From NCBI GenBank assembly GCA_910588745.1, contig CAJURK010000011.1, forward strand, positions 1 through 62,018: a stretch of DNA of 62,018 nucleotides, in the 5' to 3' direction. The notes under the pieces were generated by a model that was given only the letters and a program-made list of their open reading frames with translations, did not search any database and was not told the DNA's origin. This stretch comes from an uncultured Dorea sp. GTDB lineage: Bacteria; Bacillota; Clostridia; Lachnospirales; Lachnospiraceae. The position numbers and the translations under genes were made by a program. Position 1 is the first letter of the stretch; each line of letters opens with the position of its first letter. Shown piece by piece: positions 8,986 to 18,426 of this stretch.

Positions 8986-9796
8986 GCTTCTCACCTCCGT
9001 AATAATCCATAAAAATCTCTTCCAGGCTTTGCTTCGTTGTAACAGTAACCTTCAATCCGTCGCGTACGCCGCTGAAATCTATAGCAAATGCTTCGGCGGC
9101 AGACTCGCTTTCAAGGGTTACCGTGTAATTGCGGGTATGGCGCTCCCGCAGCGCAGCGGCGCCGTCAACAGCCACCATTCGGCCTTTCCGTATCATCCCA
9201 ATGCGGTCGCAGGTTCTTTCAACTTCCTCGAACATATGGCTTGACATCAGTATCGTCTTCCCATGCTTTTTTTCCTCCGCTATCAATTCGATAAAACGAT
9301 TCTGCATCAGCGGGTCAAGTCCGCTGGTTGGTTCATCAAGAATAAGAATATCCGGGTCGTGCATAAAAGCGGCGGCAATTCCTAATTTCTGTTTCATCCC
9401 TTTGCTCATCTTTTTTATTTTACTTTTGGGATCTAATTCAAAACGTTCCAGCAATTCTTCCTTACGGCTCTTCCTGCCGATTTTGCGGTATTCCGTGATA
9501 AATTTCAGAAATTCCGCGCCTGTCATATCTTCAAAGAAACTAATTTCGCCGGGAATATAGCCCAGCCTTGCCTGCACTTTATCCCTATCGTTCCAGCAAT
9601 CCAGCCCGTCAATAATACATCTTCCCGACTTCGGCTTAAGAAATCCCATCAGGTGACGTATGGTGGTCGTTTTGCCCGCTCCGTTCGGACCTAAAAAGCC
9701 AAAAGCTTCCCCTTGATTTACATGAAAGGATACGTCAAACACACCTTTTCCGCCTCCATAATCGCGGACAAGGTTTTCAATTTTAATAGCGTTCAT
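8963..9796 (-). CDS. ABC exporter ATP-binding subunit
   Basis: The 277-residue ATPase shows Walker A GPNGAGKTTTIRHLMG, signature MSKGMKQKLG, Walker B ILILDEPTSGLDP and the switch histidine in MSSHMFEE. It is of the CcmA/DrrA drug-exporter type. Its ATG overlaps the TetR stop codon in ATGA, so the two are translationally coupled. It supplies energy to the permease encoded immediately downstream. Confidence 0.92.
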   Translation of the reverse strand: MNAIKIENLVRDYGGGKGVFDVSFHVNQGEAFGFLGPNGAGKTTTIRHLMGFLKPKSGRCIIDGLDCWNDRDKVQARLGYIPGEISFFEDMTGAEFLKFITEYRKIGRKSRKEELLERFELDPKSKIKKMSKGMKQKLGIAAAFMHDPDILILDEPTSGLDPLMQNRFIELIAEEKKHGKTILMSSHMFEEVERTCDRIGMIRKGRMVAVDGAAALRERHTRNYTVTLESESAAEAFAIDFSGVRDGLKVTVTTKQSLEEIFMDYYGGEKHDESGAL

Positions 9797-10413
9797 AAAT
9801 ATTCCTCCTTATAGGCAATTTTCTTAAACATCTCTGTCCAATTTACAAATGCTTTTCCAATTTCCTCCAAATATAACGGCTCCTGGTTCATTTGCCGCTC
9901 ATGGAGATAGCCGTCAACTATCCAGAACAGCATCTTAAATATTTCAAACGGCTCCACATCTTCTTTGAATTTCGTAAAATCTACTTTTTCAAAATATCGA
10001 TTGTAACTCTGCTCTACGGCCTCCTTACTCTTCGTTTTTAGATCACCGGAGATTTCTTCCTTTTCGGAATAAAAAGAACGAACTGAAAACTCCACAATAT
10101 ATGGATTTTCCGCTAATATACTAATTTTTTTCATCGTAGCGTAAGTAATAAGTTCAAAAAAATCTGTAATCTCCCAAAGCTTAGCATCCGTTACTCCCTC
10201 TGTGACTATTTGTTTTACGTATTCATATACTGTCAAATACAAATCCTTTTTGTTATGGAAATAATAAAAAAGCAATCCTTTCGAAACTCCCGCCTTAGAC
10301 GCAATCAAATCAGTAGACGCCTTTTTATACTCATACTTTGCAAAAACTTCCATTGCCGCTTTCAAAATAGAATTCTGCTTTTCCTCCGGAAGATCTTTAA
10401 ATCTTTCGCTCAT
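9793..10413 (-). CDS. TetR-family repressor of the ABC exporter operon
   Basis: The 206-residue protein has an N-terminal TetR helix-turn-helix (ILKAAMEVFAKYEYKKAS ... GVSKGLLFYYFHNKKDLY). The ATG at 10413 follows GGGAGG by seven bases; the TTG 15 bases upstream sits inside the ribosome site. It is first in a tight operon with the ABC exporter, the usual arrangement for a ligand-released local repressor. Two similar TTTGACYCA sequences lie upstream and may be its operators. Confidence 0.9.
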   Translation of the reverse strand: MSERFKDLPEEKQNSILKAAMEVFAKYEYKKASTDLIASKAGVSKGLLFYYFHNKKDLYLTVYEYVKQIVTEGVTDAKLWEITDFFELITYATMKKISILAENPYIVEFSVRSFYSEKEEISGDLKTKSKEAVEQSYNRYFEKVDFTKFKEDVEPFEIFKMLFWIVDGYLHERQMNQEPLYLEEIGKAFVNWTEMFKKIAYKEEYL

Positions 10414-10437
10414 GCCCTTCCCTCCCAACCACTTTGG

Positions 10438-10480
10438 TTTGACCCATTCGGTTAATTAAAGTATATCTGTTTGACTCAAA
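10438..10480. promoter_or_regulatory. Candidate TetR operator pair in the divergent region
   Basis: TTTGACTCAAA (10470-10480) is a perfect 5-1-5 palindrome. TTTGACCCATT (10438-10448) repeats its left half 32 bp away, about three helical turns, just upstream of the TetR gene. The location and symmetry suggest autorepression; this is inference. Confidence 0.4.
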
Positions 10481-10577
10481 TTTACAAGCCTCCTTGCATT
10501 ATTTATCATTTCATGCTTAAATGTTATATGAATGCTACGCGACGTTACGCTTGAAAGCAGAAAAGAGAATAATCAAT

Positions 10578-11435
10578 ATGGAAAAATTAAGAGAAACCAT
10601 CCATAACGCCAAACTCACCAAGACTCAGCAGACCATTGCAGAGTTTATCTTAGACCATTCCGGCGACGCCTGTTTTATGACCTCTACCGAGATTGCCGCA
10701 AGACTGAAGGTCAGCGAATCTTCTGTTATACGGTTCGCACGCTCTCTGGGATATACAGGATTTATGGATTTTCAGAAAAACCTCCGCAAGGAATTTCAGA
10801 ATCAGGTACATCACATCTCCAGCGCCATCACCGTGCCATCGCAACGTATGGCCGAGATAGCCAAGAAGGGTACCAGCGGAGACTATTTAAAGCAGCATTT
10901 TCAGAATGTCATCAGCAATATTGAAGAAATGTTTTCCAACAATGGCCTTCACACCTTTGAAGACGCGGCGGATATCATCGTAAGAAGTACGCAGAAGTAT
11001 GTAACCGCGACAAGAGGCGATACTGCGTTGGCAGATTATGCTTCTCTTTATTTGAAACATATGGTGTCCAATGTCATCAATACCAGCTCCGCCTGCATGA
11101 CGCCGGTTGACCAGTTAATCAACATCCGAAAGGAAGACTGCCTGTTAATTTTTGGGTTCCCAAGGTATTCTTCCCTTGACCATGCAACCGTCCGTATGGC
11201 AAAGGACGCCGGGGCGCAGATAATCGTTGTAACGGATAAGCCCAGTTCCCTGCTGGCGCAATACTCTTCTGTACTGATTACAGTACCTGTGGATTCCAAT
11301 AGCTTTAACAACTCGCTGGCCGCGGCGCAATTCACTACAGAATGCCTCTTAGAAGCCGTCAGCCACAGAGTTCATGGAATTGAAAAACGACTCCAAAAAA
11401 TCGACGAGTATCTGGATGAGTTAGGAACTTATTGA
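10578..11435 (+). CDS. RpiR/MurR-family transcriptional regulator
   Basis: The 285-residue protein has an N-terminal RpiR helix-turn-helix (LTKTQQTIAEFILDH ... EIAARLKVSESSVIRFARSLGYTG, residues about 10-60) and a C-terminal SIS sugar-phosphate-binding domain (about 120-260; ILIFGFPRYSSLDHATVRMA in part). I start it at the ATG at 10578, where family similarity begins, although the ribosome site is weak. Family members sense sugar phosphates. No sugar gene is adjacent, so its target is unknown. It is divergent from the TetR-ABC operon. Confidence 0.85.
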   Translation: MEKLRETIHNAKLTKTQQTIAEFILDHSGDACFMTSTEIAARLKVSESSVIRFARSLGYTGFMDFQKNLRKEFQNQVHHISSAITVPSQRMAEIAKKGTSGDYLKQHFQNVISNIEEMFSNNGLHTFEDAADIIVRSTQKYVTATRGDTALADYASLYLKHMVSNVINTSSACMTPVDQLINIRKEDCLLIFGFPRYSSLDHATVRMAKDAGAQIIVVTDKPSSLLAQYSSVLITVPVDSNSFNNSLAAAQFTTECLLEAVSHRVHGIEKRLQKIDEYLDELGTY

Positions 11436-11550
11436 AGATATACGGCTCTCCTCCGTTTCCATTTGGGCATTCCAAACGATCCACCGGCCGGCAACTATGA
11501 TTGAATGACACATGTTAAATTTATTCTATTATAGAAAACCAACCTTTACC

Positions 11551-11600
11551 AAAAAAGGTGTAAAACCCTGATCTTCTGCCAGACTTTACACCTTAGTTTT
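11551..11600 (-). terminator. Terminator at the end of the pur operon
   Basis: A 10-bp perfect stem, AAGGTGTAAA (11555-11564) with TTTACACCTT (11585-11594). On the minus strand it runs straight into TTTTTTGG, so it ends the purE-M-N-D transcript. The plus strand also continues with a few T residues and may stop the RpiR transcript. Confidence 0.85.
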
Positions 11601-11635
11601 ACGGTTATTTCATGCAGTGAATTTTCAGACGCGCT

Positions 11636-12907
11636 CTAGGCCTCGTCAATCGCTTTCCCGATATCATGCCTCATATATTTGTTATCAAACTGCACCCACT
11701 CGGATGCCGCATAAGCATTGGCCCTTGCCTCCTTCAAGTCGGCGCCCTTTGCCGTAATGCCCAGCACCCGTCCGCCGTTGGTCACGAACTGCCCTCCTTC
11801 AAGCTTTGTACCTGCATGGAAACAATAATATCCTTCATGTTTCTCAAATTCCTCCAGCCCATGAATCGGGATTCCTTTGTCATAAGCTACCGGGTAGCCT
11901 TCGCTTGCCAGCACCACGCAGACTGACGCGTTATCCTCAAACTGCAGGTCTACCTGATCCAGCGTTCCGTCAATACAAGCCTCCGCCACATCAATCAGGT
12001 CATTCTTCATTCTTGGAAGCACCACCTGCGCCTCCGGGTCACCGAATCTGGCATTGTATTCCAGTACCTTCGGTCCGTCTTTTGTCAGCATCAGGCCAAA
12101 GAAAATAACGCCTTTAAACGGCCTGCCTTCGGCTTTCATAGCGTCCACCGTCGCCTGATAGATGTATTTTCTGCAAAATTCATCGACTTCTTTTGTATAA
12201 AACGGGCTTGGTGAGAAAGTTCCCATACCGCCTGTATTCAATCCTGTATCTCCATCCCCGGCCCGCTTATGATCCTGGGCGGAGGTCATCGTCTTGATGG
12301 TGTTCCCATCCACAAAGGACAGAACCGATACTTCCCGTCCAGTCATAAATTCTTCAATAACCATTTCATTTCCGGCTGAGCCAAATTTCTTATCCAGCAT
12401 AATCGTCTTTACGCCTTCTTCCGCCTCTTCCAGATTATTGCAGATCAATACGCCCTTTCCAAGAGCCAGTCCGTCTGCTTTCAGCACAATAGGGAATTTA
12501 GCAGTTTCTAAATAGCGAAGCGCCTTCTCCGGGTCTGTAAAATTCTCATAAGCCGCCGTCGGGATATGATATTTCTTCATCAAATCCTTTGAAAATGCTT
12601 TGGAGCCTTCTAGGATTGCAGCGTTCTTTCTGGGGCCGAATGTGCGGATACCCGCCGCCTCCAGTTCGTCCACAAGGCCGCCCACCAGCGGATCGTCCAT
12701 TCCCACGATAACAAGGTCAACTTCCTTTTCCTTTGCAAACGCAACAATCTTATCAAATTCCATCGCGCCGATCGGCGCGCACTCCGCGACTTCTGCAATT
12801 CCTGCATTTCCAGGTACGCAATACAGCTTATCCGTTTTCACGCTCTTAGCCGCGCAGGCGCAGATCACATGCTCCCTGCCGCCGCTTCCAACTACCAATA
12901 CATTCAT
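11636..12907 (-). CDS. purD: Phosphoribosylamine-glycine ligase (PurD)
   Basis: PurD joins glycine to 5-phosphoribosylamine with ATP in the second step of purine synthesis. The 423-residue protein has the ATP-grasp layout: N-terminal VLVVGSGGREHVI, the conserved GDPEAQVVLPRM, and LNTGGMGTFSP. It is the last gene of the purE-M-N-D operon. purH is not present between purN and purD, where many Firmicutes have it, so the remaining purine genes must lie elsewhere. Confidence 0.97.
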   Translation of the reverse strand: MNVLVVGSGGREHVICACAAKSVKTDKLYCVPGNAGIAEVAECAPIGAMEFDKIVAFAKEKEVDLVIVGMDDPLVGGLVDELEAAGIRTFGPRKNAAILEGSKAFSKDLMKKYHIPTAAYENFTDPEKALRYLETAKFPIVLKADGLALGKGVLICNNLEEAEEGVKTIMLDKKFGSAGNEMVIEEFMTGREVSVLSFVDGNTIKTMTSAQDHKRAGDGDTGLNTGGMGTFSPSPFYTKEVDEFCRKYIYQATVDAMKAEGRPFKGVIFFGLMLTKDGPKVLEYNARFGDPEAQVVLPRMKNDLIDVAEACIDGTLDQVDLQFEDNASVCVVLASEGYPVAYDKGIPIHGLEEFEKHEGYYCFHAGTKLEGGQFVTNGGRVLGITAKGADLKEARANAYAASEWVQFDNKYMRHDIGKAIDEA

Positions 12908-13007
12908 CCCTGCTTCCTCCTTACATTTTTAGAAACCCTTGTATCCCGCGCCATTTCCCGTCCCGGGCAGACATTTTTACCGCTCCTGCGGCATATTTCA
13001 AGCATTC

Positions 13008-13658
13008 CTATTCGTCATCCGTCTTCCCCGCAGATTCGTCTATCACTGTTTTTCCGTTTATGACCTGCACTCTGCCCTGGGCAATTAAGTCAATCGCCTG
13101 CGGCAGGATCTTCCACTCCGCCTGCTCCATCACCCGCTTCTGCAGGATTTCTGGCGTATCTCCAAGCTGAACCTCCACGGCCTTCTGCAGGATAATCGGT
13201 CCGGTGTCGGTTCCCTCATCTACAAAATGCACGGTTGCGCCGACCACCTTCACTCCTCGCTCCAAAGCCGCCTCATGAACCTTTAAACCATAGTAGCCGG
13301 TTCCGCAAAAGGAGGGAATCAGAGACGGATGAATATTAATAATCCGGTTGCGGTATTTTGAAATCATAGCCGGCGGAATCACCACAAGAAAGCCTGCAAG
13401 CACGATCAGATCCGGCTTATAAGACAACACTGCCTCCAAAAACTTCTCGTTAAATTCATCCCTTGTTGCAAAATTCTTAGGTGAAATACATTCCCCGGGA
13501 ACGCCTGCCGCCTTGGCTCGCTCTAAGGCATAAGCCTTCGGATTATTGCTGATTACACCAGCGATACGCACATTCTTAATCCTCCCCTGTGCAACAGCGT
13601 CCAAAATCGCCTGCAGGTTTGTCCCTCCGCCGGATACAAGCGCCAATACATTTAGCAT
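13008..13658 (-). CDS. purN: Phosphoribosylglycinamide formyltransferase (PurN)
   Basis: PurN transfers a formyl group from 10-formyl-tetrahydrofolate to glycinamide ribonucleotide. The 216-residue protein has the N-terminal LVSGGGTNLQAIL and the folate and catalytic region IINIHPSLIPSFCGTGYYG, with HFVDEGTDTGPII holding the conserved His and Asp. Its start overlaps the end of purM by seven bases, so the two are coupled. Confidence 0.97.
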   Translation of the reverse strand: MLNVLALVSGGGTNLQAILDAVAQGRIKNVRIAGVISNNPKAYALERAKAAGVPGECISPKNFATRDEFNEKFLEAVLSYKPDLIVLAGFLVVIPPAMISKYRNRIINIHPSLIPSFCGTGYYGLKVHEAALERGVKVVGATVHFVDEGTDTGPIILQKAVEVQLGDTPEILQKRVMEQAEWKILPQAIDLIAQGRVQVINGKTVIDESAGKTDDE

Positions 13659-14677
13659 AATGTTACTCCTTTTTCCCCGGCTTCTATATGTCCGATTACA
13701 TACGGCGTATCTCCCGCAGCCCTGATTGCTTCCATCGCCCGCTCTGCATCCGCGGCGTCAACCGCCACTACCATTCCAATCCCCATATTAAAGGTATTGT
13801 ACATCATCTGCTCTGCGATATCGCCCTTCTTAGCCAAAAGCTTAAAGATCGGCGGTACCGGATAGCTGTCTTTCTCAACAACCGCGCAGACGCCGTCCCT
13901 TAACATACGTGGAATATTCTCATAGAACCCGCCGCCGGTAATATGGCTGCATGCCTTTACCGTCACCCCTGTACTCTTTAAGCTCTTTAACGCTTTTACA
14001 TAGATTCTGGTTGGAGCAAGAAGCGACTCGCCCAGCGTCTTCCCAAGCTCGTCATAATAGGTATCCAGCGATTCCTTTGTCATCTCAAATACTTTCCGCA
14101 CCAGCGAGAAACCGTTGCTATGTACCCCGGTAGAAGCCATACCAATCAGCACATCGCCGCTTTTTAAATGCTCTCCGGTAATCAGTTCTTTCTTCTCGCA
14201 CACGCCCACCGCAAATCCGGCAAGGTCATAATCCTCCTCCGGCATCAGCCCAGGATGCTCCGCGGTCTCGCCGCCGATCAGCGCCGCCTCCGCCTGTACG
14301 CAGCCTTCCGCCACGCCGCTTACGATGGCGGCAATTTTTTCCGGATAATTCTTTCCGCAGGCAATATAATCCAGGAAAAACAACGGCTCCCCGCCTGCGC
14401 ATGCAATATCGTTCACACACATCGCCACCGCGTCAATCCCGATCGTATCGTGCTTGTCCATCAGAAACGCAAGCTTCACCTTGGTTCCGCACCCATCCGT
14501 TCCGGAAAGCAGTACCGGTTCTTCCATTTCCTTAATCTTAGCCAGTGAAAATGCGCCGGAAAATCCTCCCAGTCCTCCAAGTACCTCCGCCCGCATCGTC
14601 CGCTTCACATGCTCCTTCATCAACTCCACTGATTGATAGCCGGCTTCTATATCAACGCCCGCATTCTTATAATCCAT
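13652..14677 (-). CDS. purM: Phosphoribosylformylglycinamidine cyclo-ligase (PurM)
   Basis: PurM closes the imidazole ring, giving aminoimidazole ribonucleotide with ATP. The 341-residue protein starts MDYKNAGVDIEAG and contains the family motifs LLSGTDGCGTKVKLAF, GGETAEHPG and HITGGGFYENIPRML. It lies between purE and purN. Confidence 0.97.
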   Translation of the reverse strand: MDYKNAGVDIEAGYQSVELMKEHVKRTMRAEVLGGLGGFSGAFSLAKIKEMEEPVLLSGTDGCGTKVKLAFLMDKHDTIGIDAVAMCVNDIACAGGEPLFFLDYIACGKNYPEKIAAIVSGVAEGCVQAEAALIGGETAEHPGLMPEEDYDLAGFAVGVCEKKELITGEHLKSGDVLIGMASTGVHSNGFSLVRKVFEMTKESLDTYYDELGKTLGESLLAPTRIYVKALKSLKSTGVTVKACSHITGGGFYENIPRMLRDGVCAVVEKDSYPVPPIFKLLAKKGDIAEQMMYNTFNMGIGMVVAVDAADAERAMEAIRAAGDTPYVIGHIEAGEKGVTLC

Positions 14678-14797
14678 ATCCGTCTCCTTCCTGCCGGGCC
14701 AAATCCATCTGTCCCGGCAACTTACAGACCTTCATTCTGCATACTTCACGCTTTCGTTCCGGTCATGCGCCGTATTTTTCACAATCACACGCTTCGC

Positions 14798-15310
14798 CTA
14801 CTTCTGCTCCATATAAGCCTTGCGCCCCAGCTCTTTCAGCTTCGCGTCCTTCCCCTGAACCGTCTCCTTCATCTCCTTCGTGTAAGCCTTCAGCCGCTCT
14901 AAAACCTCCGGCTCGGAAACAGCAAGAATCCTTGCCGCAAGGATCGCCGCATTCATGCCGCCGTCAATAGCCACCGTAGCGACCGGGATTCCCGGCGGCA
15001 TCTGTACGATAGAGTAAAGCGCGTCCTGGCCGTCTAAGTTCTTTCCGGACATCGGCACGCCGATAACCGGCATTGGAAAAATCGCCGCGCACATCCCCGG
15101 AAGATGCGCCGCCATTCCCGCGCCCGCTATAATTACCTTAAAGCCCTTCTCCTCCGCAGAGCCCGCATATTCAAAAAACACATCCGGCTCCCGGTGAGCC
15201 GAAATAATCGTCATCTCATACTCGATTCCAAGCTTGTCCAGCATATCAGCAGCCTTACTCATAACCGCAAGATCCGAATCGCTGCCCATTACAATTCCTA
15301 CTTTTGACAT
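14798..15310 (-). CDS. purE: 5-(carboxyamino)imidazole ribonucleotide mutase (PurE)
   Basis: PurE converts N5-CAIR to CAIR, or carboxylates AIR directly in class II forms. The 170-residue protein opens MSKVGIVMGSDSDLAVM and holds SAHREPD and AGMAAHLPG, the family signatures. I start at 15310 because homology begins there; upstream in-frame ATG and longer versions add unrelated residues. It is first in the pur operon. No purK is seen here. Confidence 0.96.
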   Translation of the reverse strand: MSKVGIVMGSDSDLAVMSKAADMLDKLGIEYEMTIISAHREPDVFFEYAGSAEEKGFKVIIAGAGMAAHLPGMCAAIFPMPVIGVPMSGKNLDGQDALYSIVQMPPGIPVATVAIDGGMNAAILAARILAVSEPEVLERLKAYTKEMKETVQGKDAKLKELGRKAYMEQK

Positions 15311-15414
15311 ATTCTCCATCCTTTCTGTCATCCCATGGCCTGGCACAGAAAATAACCAGCTTCATTTTCACTGTACCAGCGTTTCTTACCGATACCATCT
15401 ATTTATACGCAGAT

Positions 15415-15444
15415 ATCATAGCATAGAAAACGGCGCTCCTTCAA
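15415..15444 (-). promoter_or_regulatory. Probable promoter of the pur operon
   Basis: TTGAAG (15439-15444) and TATGAT (15415-15420) are 18 bp apart, about 105 bp upstream of purE. I found no sequence that I recognise as a purine riboswitch in the leader. Confidence 0.45.
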
Positions 15445-15493
15445 TGCATTTGCCGCAGTTATCTATTAAATAAATTAATGAACAGTTATTTCT

Positions 15494-17575
15494 TCACGAA
15501 TCCAAAGCTTCGTTTAGAATCTCCGTCCCGGGCAGTACAAACCGCCCGTCCTCAATCAATAAAATTTCGGTTCCATCCGCCTTGATTACCCGAATGCTTC
15601 CCAGTTCATCATAGGGAATGGTGATATCCGTATGGCAATTCATATACGCCTTTGACACATCCTCTTTCCGACGGATGGAAACGGAATTATCCTTCGCAAT
15701 TATCTCTTTTCCGTTCGGATTATACACCCTGATATCCTCGCTCCAGCTATAGCAGGTGTCGCCCACCGCAAAATGCGGCCCGGTCTTCTCCGCAATCAAA
15801 ATCGGAAGCTTATCCTCAATCCCGAATCTGCGCGCCGCCACATAAGCGGTAGTATTTGTCCCTATCGCAAATTCTCCGAGAGGCAGCGTCTTATGGTTAT
15901 GCAGAATATTATCGGAAATGTATTTCCTGCAGTCCTCCTGTTTCTGGAAATTACCGCAGTTATAATCCGCAATCATCCCATCTTTGAAGTCAATCTCTAA
16001 ATCCAGATACTGCAGCTCGCCAAGGTATACCTTCGTCACGTGCAGCTTTCCGTTCGTCCCTTCCAGCACCGGCGAAGTAAATACCTCTCCCACCGGAATA
16101 TTCACATCCGCCACACAGTTTTCAAATATGGTTTCCTTCTCCGGCTCCGCAAGGGGATGAAGGCGCACCGTCAAATTCGTCCGGTTCCCGCCCTTTCCTG
16201 TTATCTGTACCGCCCATCCCTGGTCAAGGGCGTCAATCAGAGTCTGCTGCACCCGTTCGTAAAGCTTTGCATCCAGCGTGTTAATCCGGATCACTTCATC
16301 AAAGATCTCCTCATAATCCGACCCGATCTCCGGTATTGGATAAGCAACAATCGTAAAACTTCGTTCCTCTCCTTTGATAAATTCATTGGTCATCTGCCCT
16401 GCTTTATTCTGAAATGCCAGCAGAATCTCTTCCTGCTTCTCCGTCAGATGCACAGCCTCTTCCTTCACCTGAGGCGCAAAGGGCCGTTCTCCGAAGACTT
16501 CCATCACCGCCGGCCCCGCAAAGCCCGCCGCCATTTCCCGGTTCGCCTCATATACATGACGCATCACTTCCAGCTTCCGCTCTGCAAACCGTTTATTTAA
16601 AAACAACCCCTGGTCATCCCTGTGGTCATACTCATACTGGGGATTCGGATTTCCCCCATAGTACCCAGTCTTTGCCTGCCTGTGCCTGGTAAGAACGCTT
16701 GCGCCTGCCCGGTAAATCACAGGCTTAAGCCCCATTTTCTCAAAATTCCTCACCGCTTTTCGGATTACGGCCTCAAATCCCAGCACATAACGGATATTTA
16801 CCACCGATTTTTTAGATAAATCTTTCCCTGTATTCACAAACCCAACGCGGTACCCTTCCGTATATACGTCCGCCATCTTCTGCAGCGTATCCCCCTCAAG
16901 CTCTAACAGATGCTTTGCCGTACGCAGTTCATTATCGCTAACATACTCTCCGAACCGGTACAGATACCGAAAATCCGACAAATCCGCCGTCTCAATGATT
17001 TTCGCTGCAAAATCCCGCGCCGGGTCAATCTGTTCCAACACCCGGTCCGCCGCAAACACATCACAGTAATCGCTGGCATACCAATAAACGATATCCTTTA
17101 GTTCCCGGATAAATCCGGATTCTTCTTTCTCATCCGTCTCCCCCGCATTAGAAGCCTCGCCGCAGTGAGCCTCAAAGCAGTTATACACTTCGATAAACAG
17201 CTCCATCAGAATCGTCAGATACTCTCTTTTCCCCTCGAATACGTAGGGAATTCCGCCCCGAAGCTCCGAATATAAGAAGCTTAAGAGCTGCCCCGCTTCC
17301 CTGCCGAACATGTTCACAGCATAAGCCGGGTTCCCATAGCTTGTTTCATAATTCTCCGGCAGAATATCTTCATACAATTTCCGGTTCCAGCTCTTTAGCT
17401 CCTCCATCGTACTTTTTTCATAACGCCCCGCTTCAATCTCTTCCAACAAGAAAAGAAGCAGCGCCAAGAACTGTGCCTCTCCCTGAAAATACGCACGGAA
17501 GGGAAGTCTTACCGACTCCTCTTCCGGTATCTGCCTGATCCTTTCCGCCGCAAGATTAAATCTTTCCGCTACCAT
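15494..17575 (-). CDS. M29-family metallo-aminopeptidase with a long N-terminal extension
   Basis: The C-terminal half of this 693-residue protein matches M29 aminopeptidases (AmpS/AmpT type), two-metal enzymes that remove N-terminal residues. Visible pieces are GEFAIGTNTTAYV, AEKTGPHFAVGDTCY and NCHTDITIPYD, which carry the Glu, His and His-x-Asp metal ligands known for the family. Ordinary M29 enzymes have about 370-410 residues. Here about 300 helical residues precede that domain, without signal peptide or membrane segment. It begins one base after the stop of the preceding membrane protein gene. It probably acts in the cytoplasm in peptide turnover. Confidence 0.8.
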   Translation of the reverse strand: MVAERFNLAAERIRQIPEEESVRLPFRAYFQGEAQFLALLLFLLEEIEAGRYEKSTMEELKSWNRKLYEDILPENYETSYGNPAYAVNMFGREAGQLLSFLYSELRGGIPYVFEGKREYLTILMELFIEVYNCFEAHCGEASNAGETDEKEESGFIRELKDIVYWYASDYCDVFAADRVLEQIDPARDFAAKIIETADLSDFRYLYRFGEYVSDNELRTAKHLLELEGDTLQKMADVYTEGYRVGFVNTGKDLSKKSVVNIRYVLGFEAVIRKAVRNFEKMGLKPVIYRAGASVLTRHRQAKTGYYGGNPNPQYEYDHRDDQGLFLNKRFAERKLEVMRHVYEANREMAAGFAGPAVMEVFGERPFAPQVKEEAVHLTEKQEEILLAFQNKAGQMTNEFIKGEERSFTIVAYPIPEIGSDYEEIFDEVIRINTLDAKLYERVQQTLIDALDQGWAVQITGKGGNRTNLTVRLHPLAEPEKETIFENCVADVNIPVGEVFTSPVLEGTNGKLHVTKVYLGELQYLDLEIDFKDGMIADYNCGNFQKQEDCRKYISDNILHNHKTLPLGEFAIGTNTTAYVAARRFGIEDKLPILIAEKTGPHFAVGDTCYSWSEDIRVYNPNGKEIIAKDNSVSIRRKEDVSKAYMNCHTDITIPYDELGSIRVIKADGTEILLIEDGRFVLPGTEILNEALDS

Positions 17576-17977
17576 CTAGAAAAACCCCCTTATATATGTC
17601 GCTGTAAATATAAGCAGAAGAACCCCATTGCATGCAATCCCCCCTTTACAGGATACATAGTTCTTTTCGCGCTCCTTAAATCCCTTGATTCCCTGTTCGA
17701 GTCCCGCCACAGACATCGCAAGCGCCATAAGTCCCGTTAACCCTATAAAAATGGTAACTTCTCCCCTGCTTATGTATGAAACCGAAAATATCAGCAGCAT
17801 CAGGAACGACGACGTTAATGCCAGCGCGCTGGAAATCATCCCACGTTTCGAGTGCTTCAGCCTGACTTGGCCATGTTTGTAAAAACGCTTCTTCTGCCTC
17901 TCTTTCTCACGCTTCTGCCTTTCTCTTTCTTTCGCTTTATCTTCAGCTCTTTCTTTTAGATTTCTTATGAACCCCAT
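17576..17977 (-). CDS. Small membrane protein with basic N-terminus
   Basis: This 133-residue protein opens with about 45 highly charged residues rich in Lys, Arg and Glu (RAEDKAKERERQKREKER). Three hydrophobic segments follow (about 48-68, 74-93 and 113-131). It resembles DUF6142-type proteins of Lachnospiraceae, but that label is from memory. It overlaps the VanZ gene by 35 bp and is followed with no gap by the M29 peptidase, so the three are one operon. Function unknown. Confidence 0.7.
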   Translation of the reverse strand: MGFIRNLKERAEDKAKERERQKREKERQKKRFYKHGQVRLKHSKRGMISSALALTSSFLMLLIFSVSYISRGEVTIFIGLTGLMALAMSVAGLEQGIKGFKEREKNYVSCKGGIACNGVLLLIFTATYIRGFF

Positions 17978-18425
17978 AATTTCTCCTTATCGCTGCGCAT
18001 ATAACAAACGCAATGTAACCCAGCGCCCCTCCCAATGTATTTAGAACCATATCGTCCACATCAAAACTTCCTACCTTTGTAACCAACTGGAATGTCTCTA
18101 CACACAGGCTCAGCGCAAAGCTGTAAAACACAGCCGATAAAAAACTTCTGTACTTGTATTTACTTGCCATAGGCAAGAAAAAACCAAAAGGGACAAAAAT
18201 CAGCACATTGCCGAACAGATTCGTAAATACCGCATACCATCCAAGCTGCTCCCTATATATCCAGAACCTTTTGATTTCCTTGAATAATACCAGATTATAC
18301 CGGTATTCCTGCATCTCCCCTCTTCCGTACCATTCTGAGAAAAGGAGGAAATAAATAATAAATCCAATGTACAGCACAAATAATATTTTCCCTAAAAAAC
18401 GCAGTCTACTCCCTCTCTTACTCAT
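17943..18425 (-). CDS. VanZ-family membrane protein
   Basis: The 160-residue protein has four hydrophobic segments and the VanZ pattern NLFGNVLIFVPFGFFLP followed by SLCVETFQLVTKVGSFDVDDMVLNTLGG in part. VanZ proteins lower sensitivity to some glycopeptides or lipoglycopeptides in certain hosts, but most chromosomal copies have unknown roles. The end of this gene carries the AAGGAG ribosome site for the next gene. Confidence 0.85.
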   Translation of the reverse strand: MSKRGSRLRFLGKILFVLYIGFIIYFLLFSEWYGRGEMQEYRYNLVLFKEIKRFWIYREQLGWYAVFTNLFGNVLIFVPFGFFLPMASKYKYRSFLSAVFYSFALSLCVETFQLVTKVGSFDVDDMVLNTLGGALGYIAFVICAAIRRNYGVHKKSKRKS

Positions 18426-18426
18426 A

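Noticed and set aside
11048..11335. Minus-strand 95-codon frame inside the RpiR gene
   Set aside because: Antisense shadow of a clear regulator gene without ribosome site.
15311..15493. Purine riboswitch upstream of purE
   Set aside because: I could not find the conserved paired core or loop sequences of purine or ZTP riboswitches.
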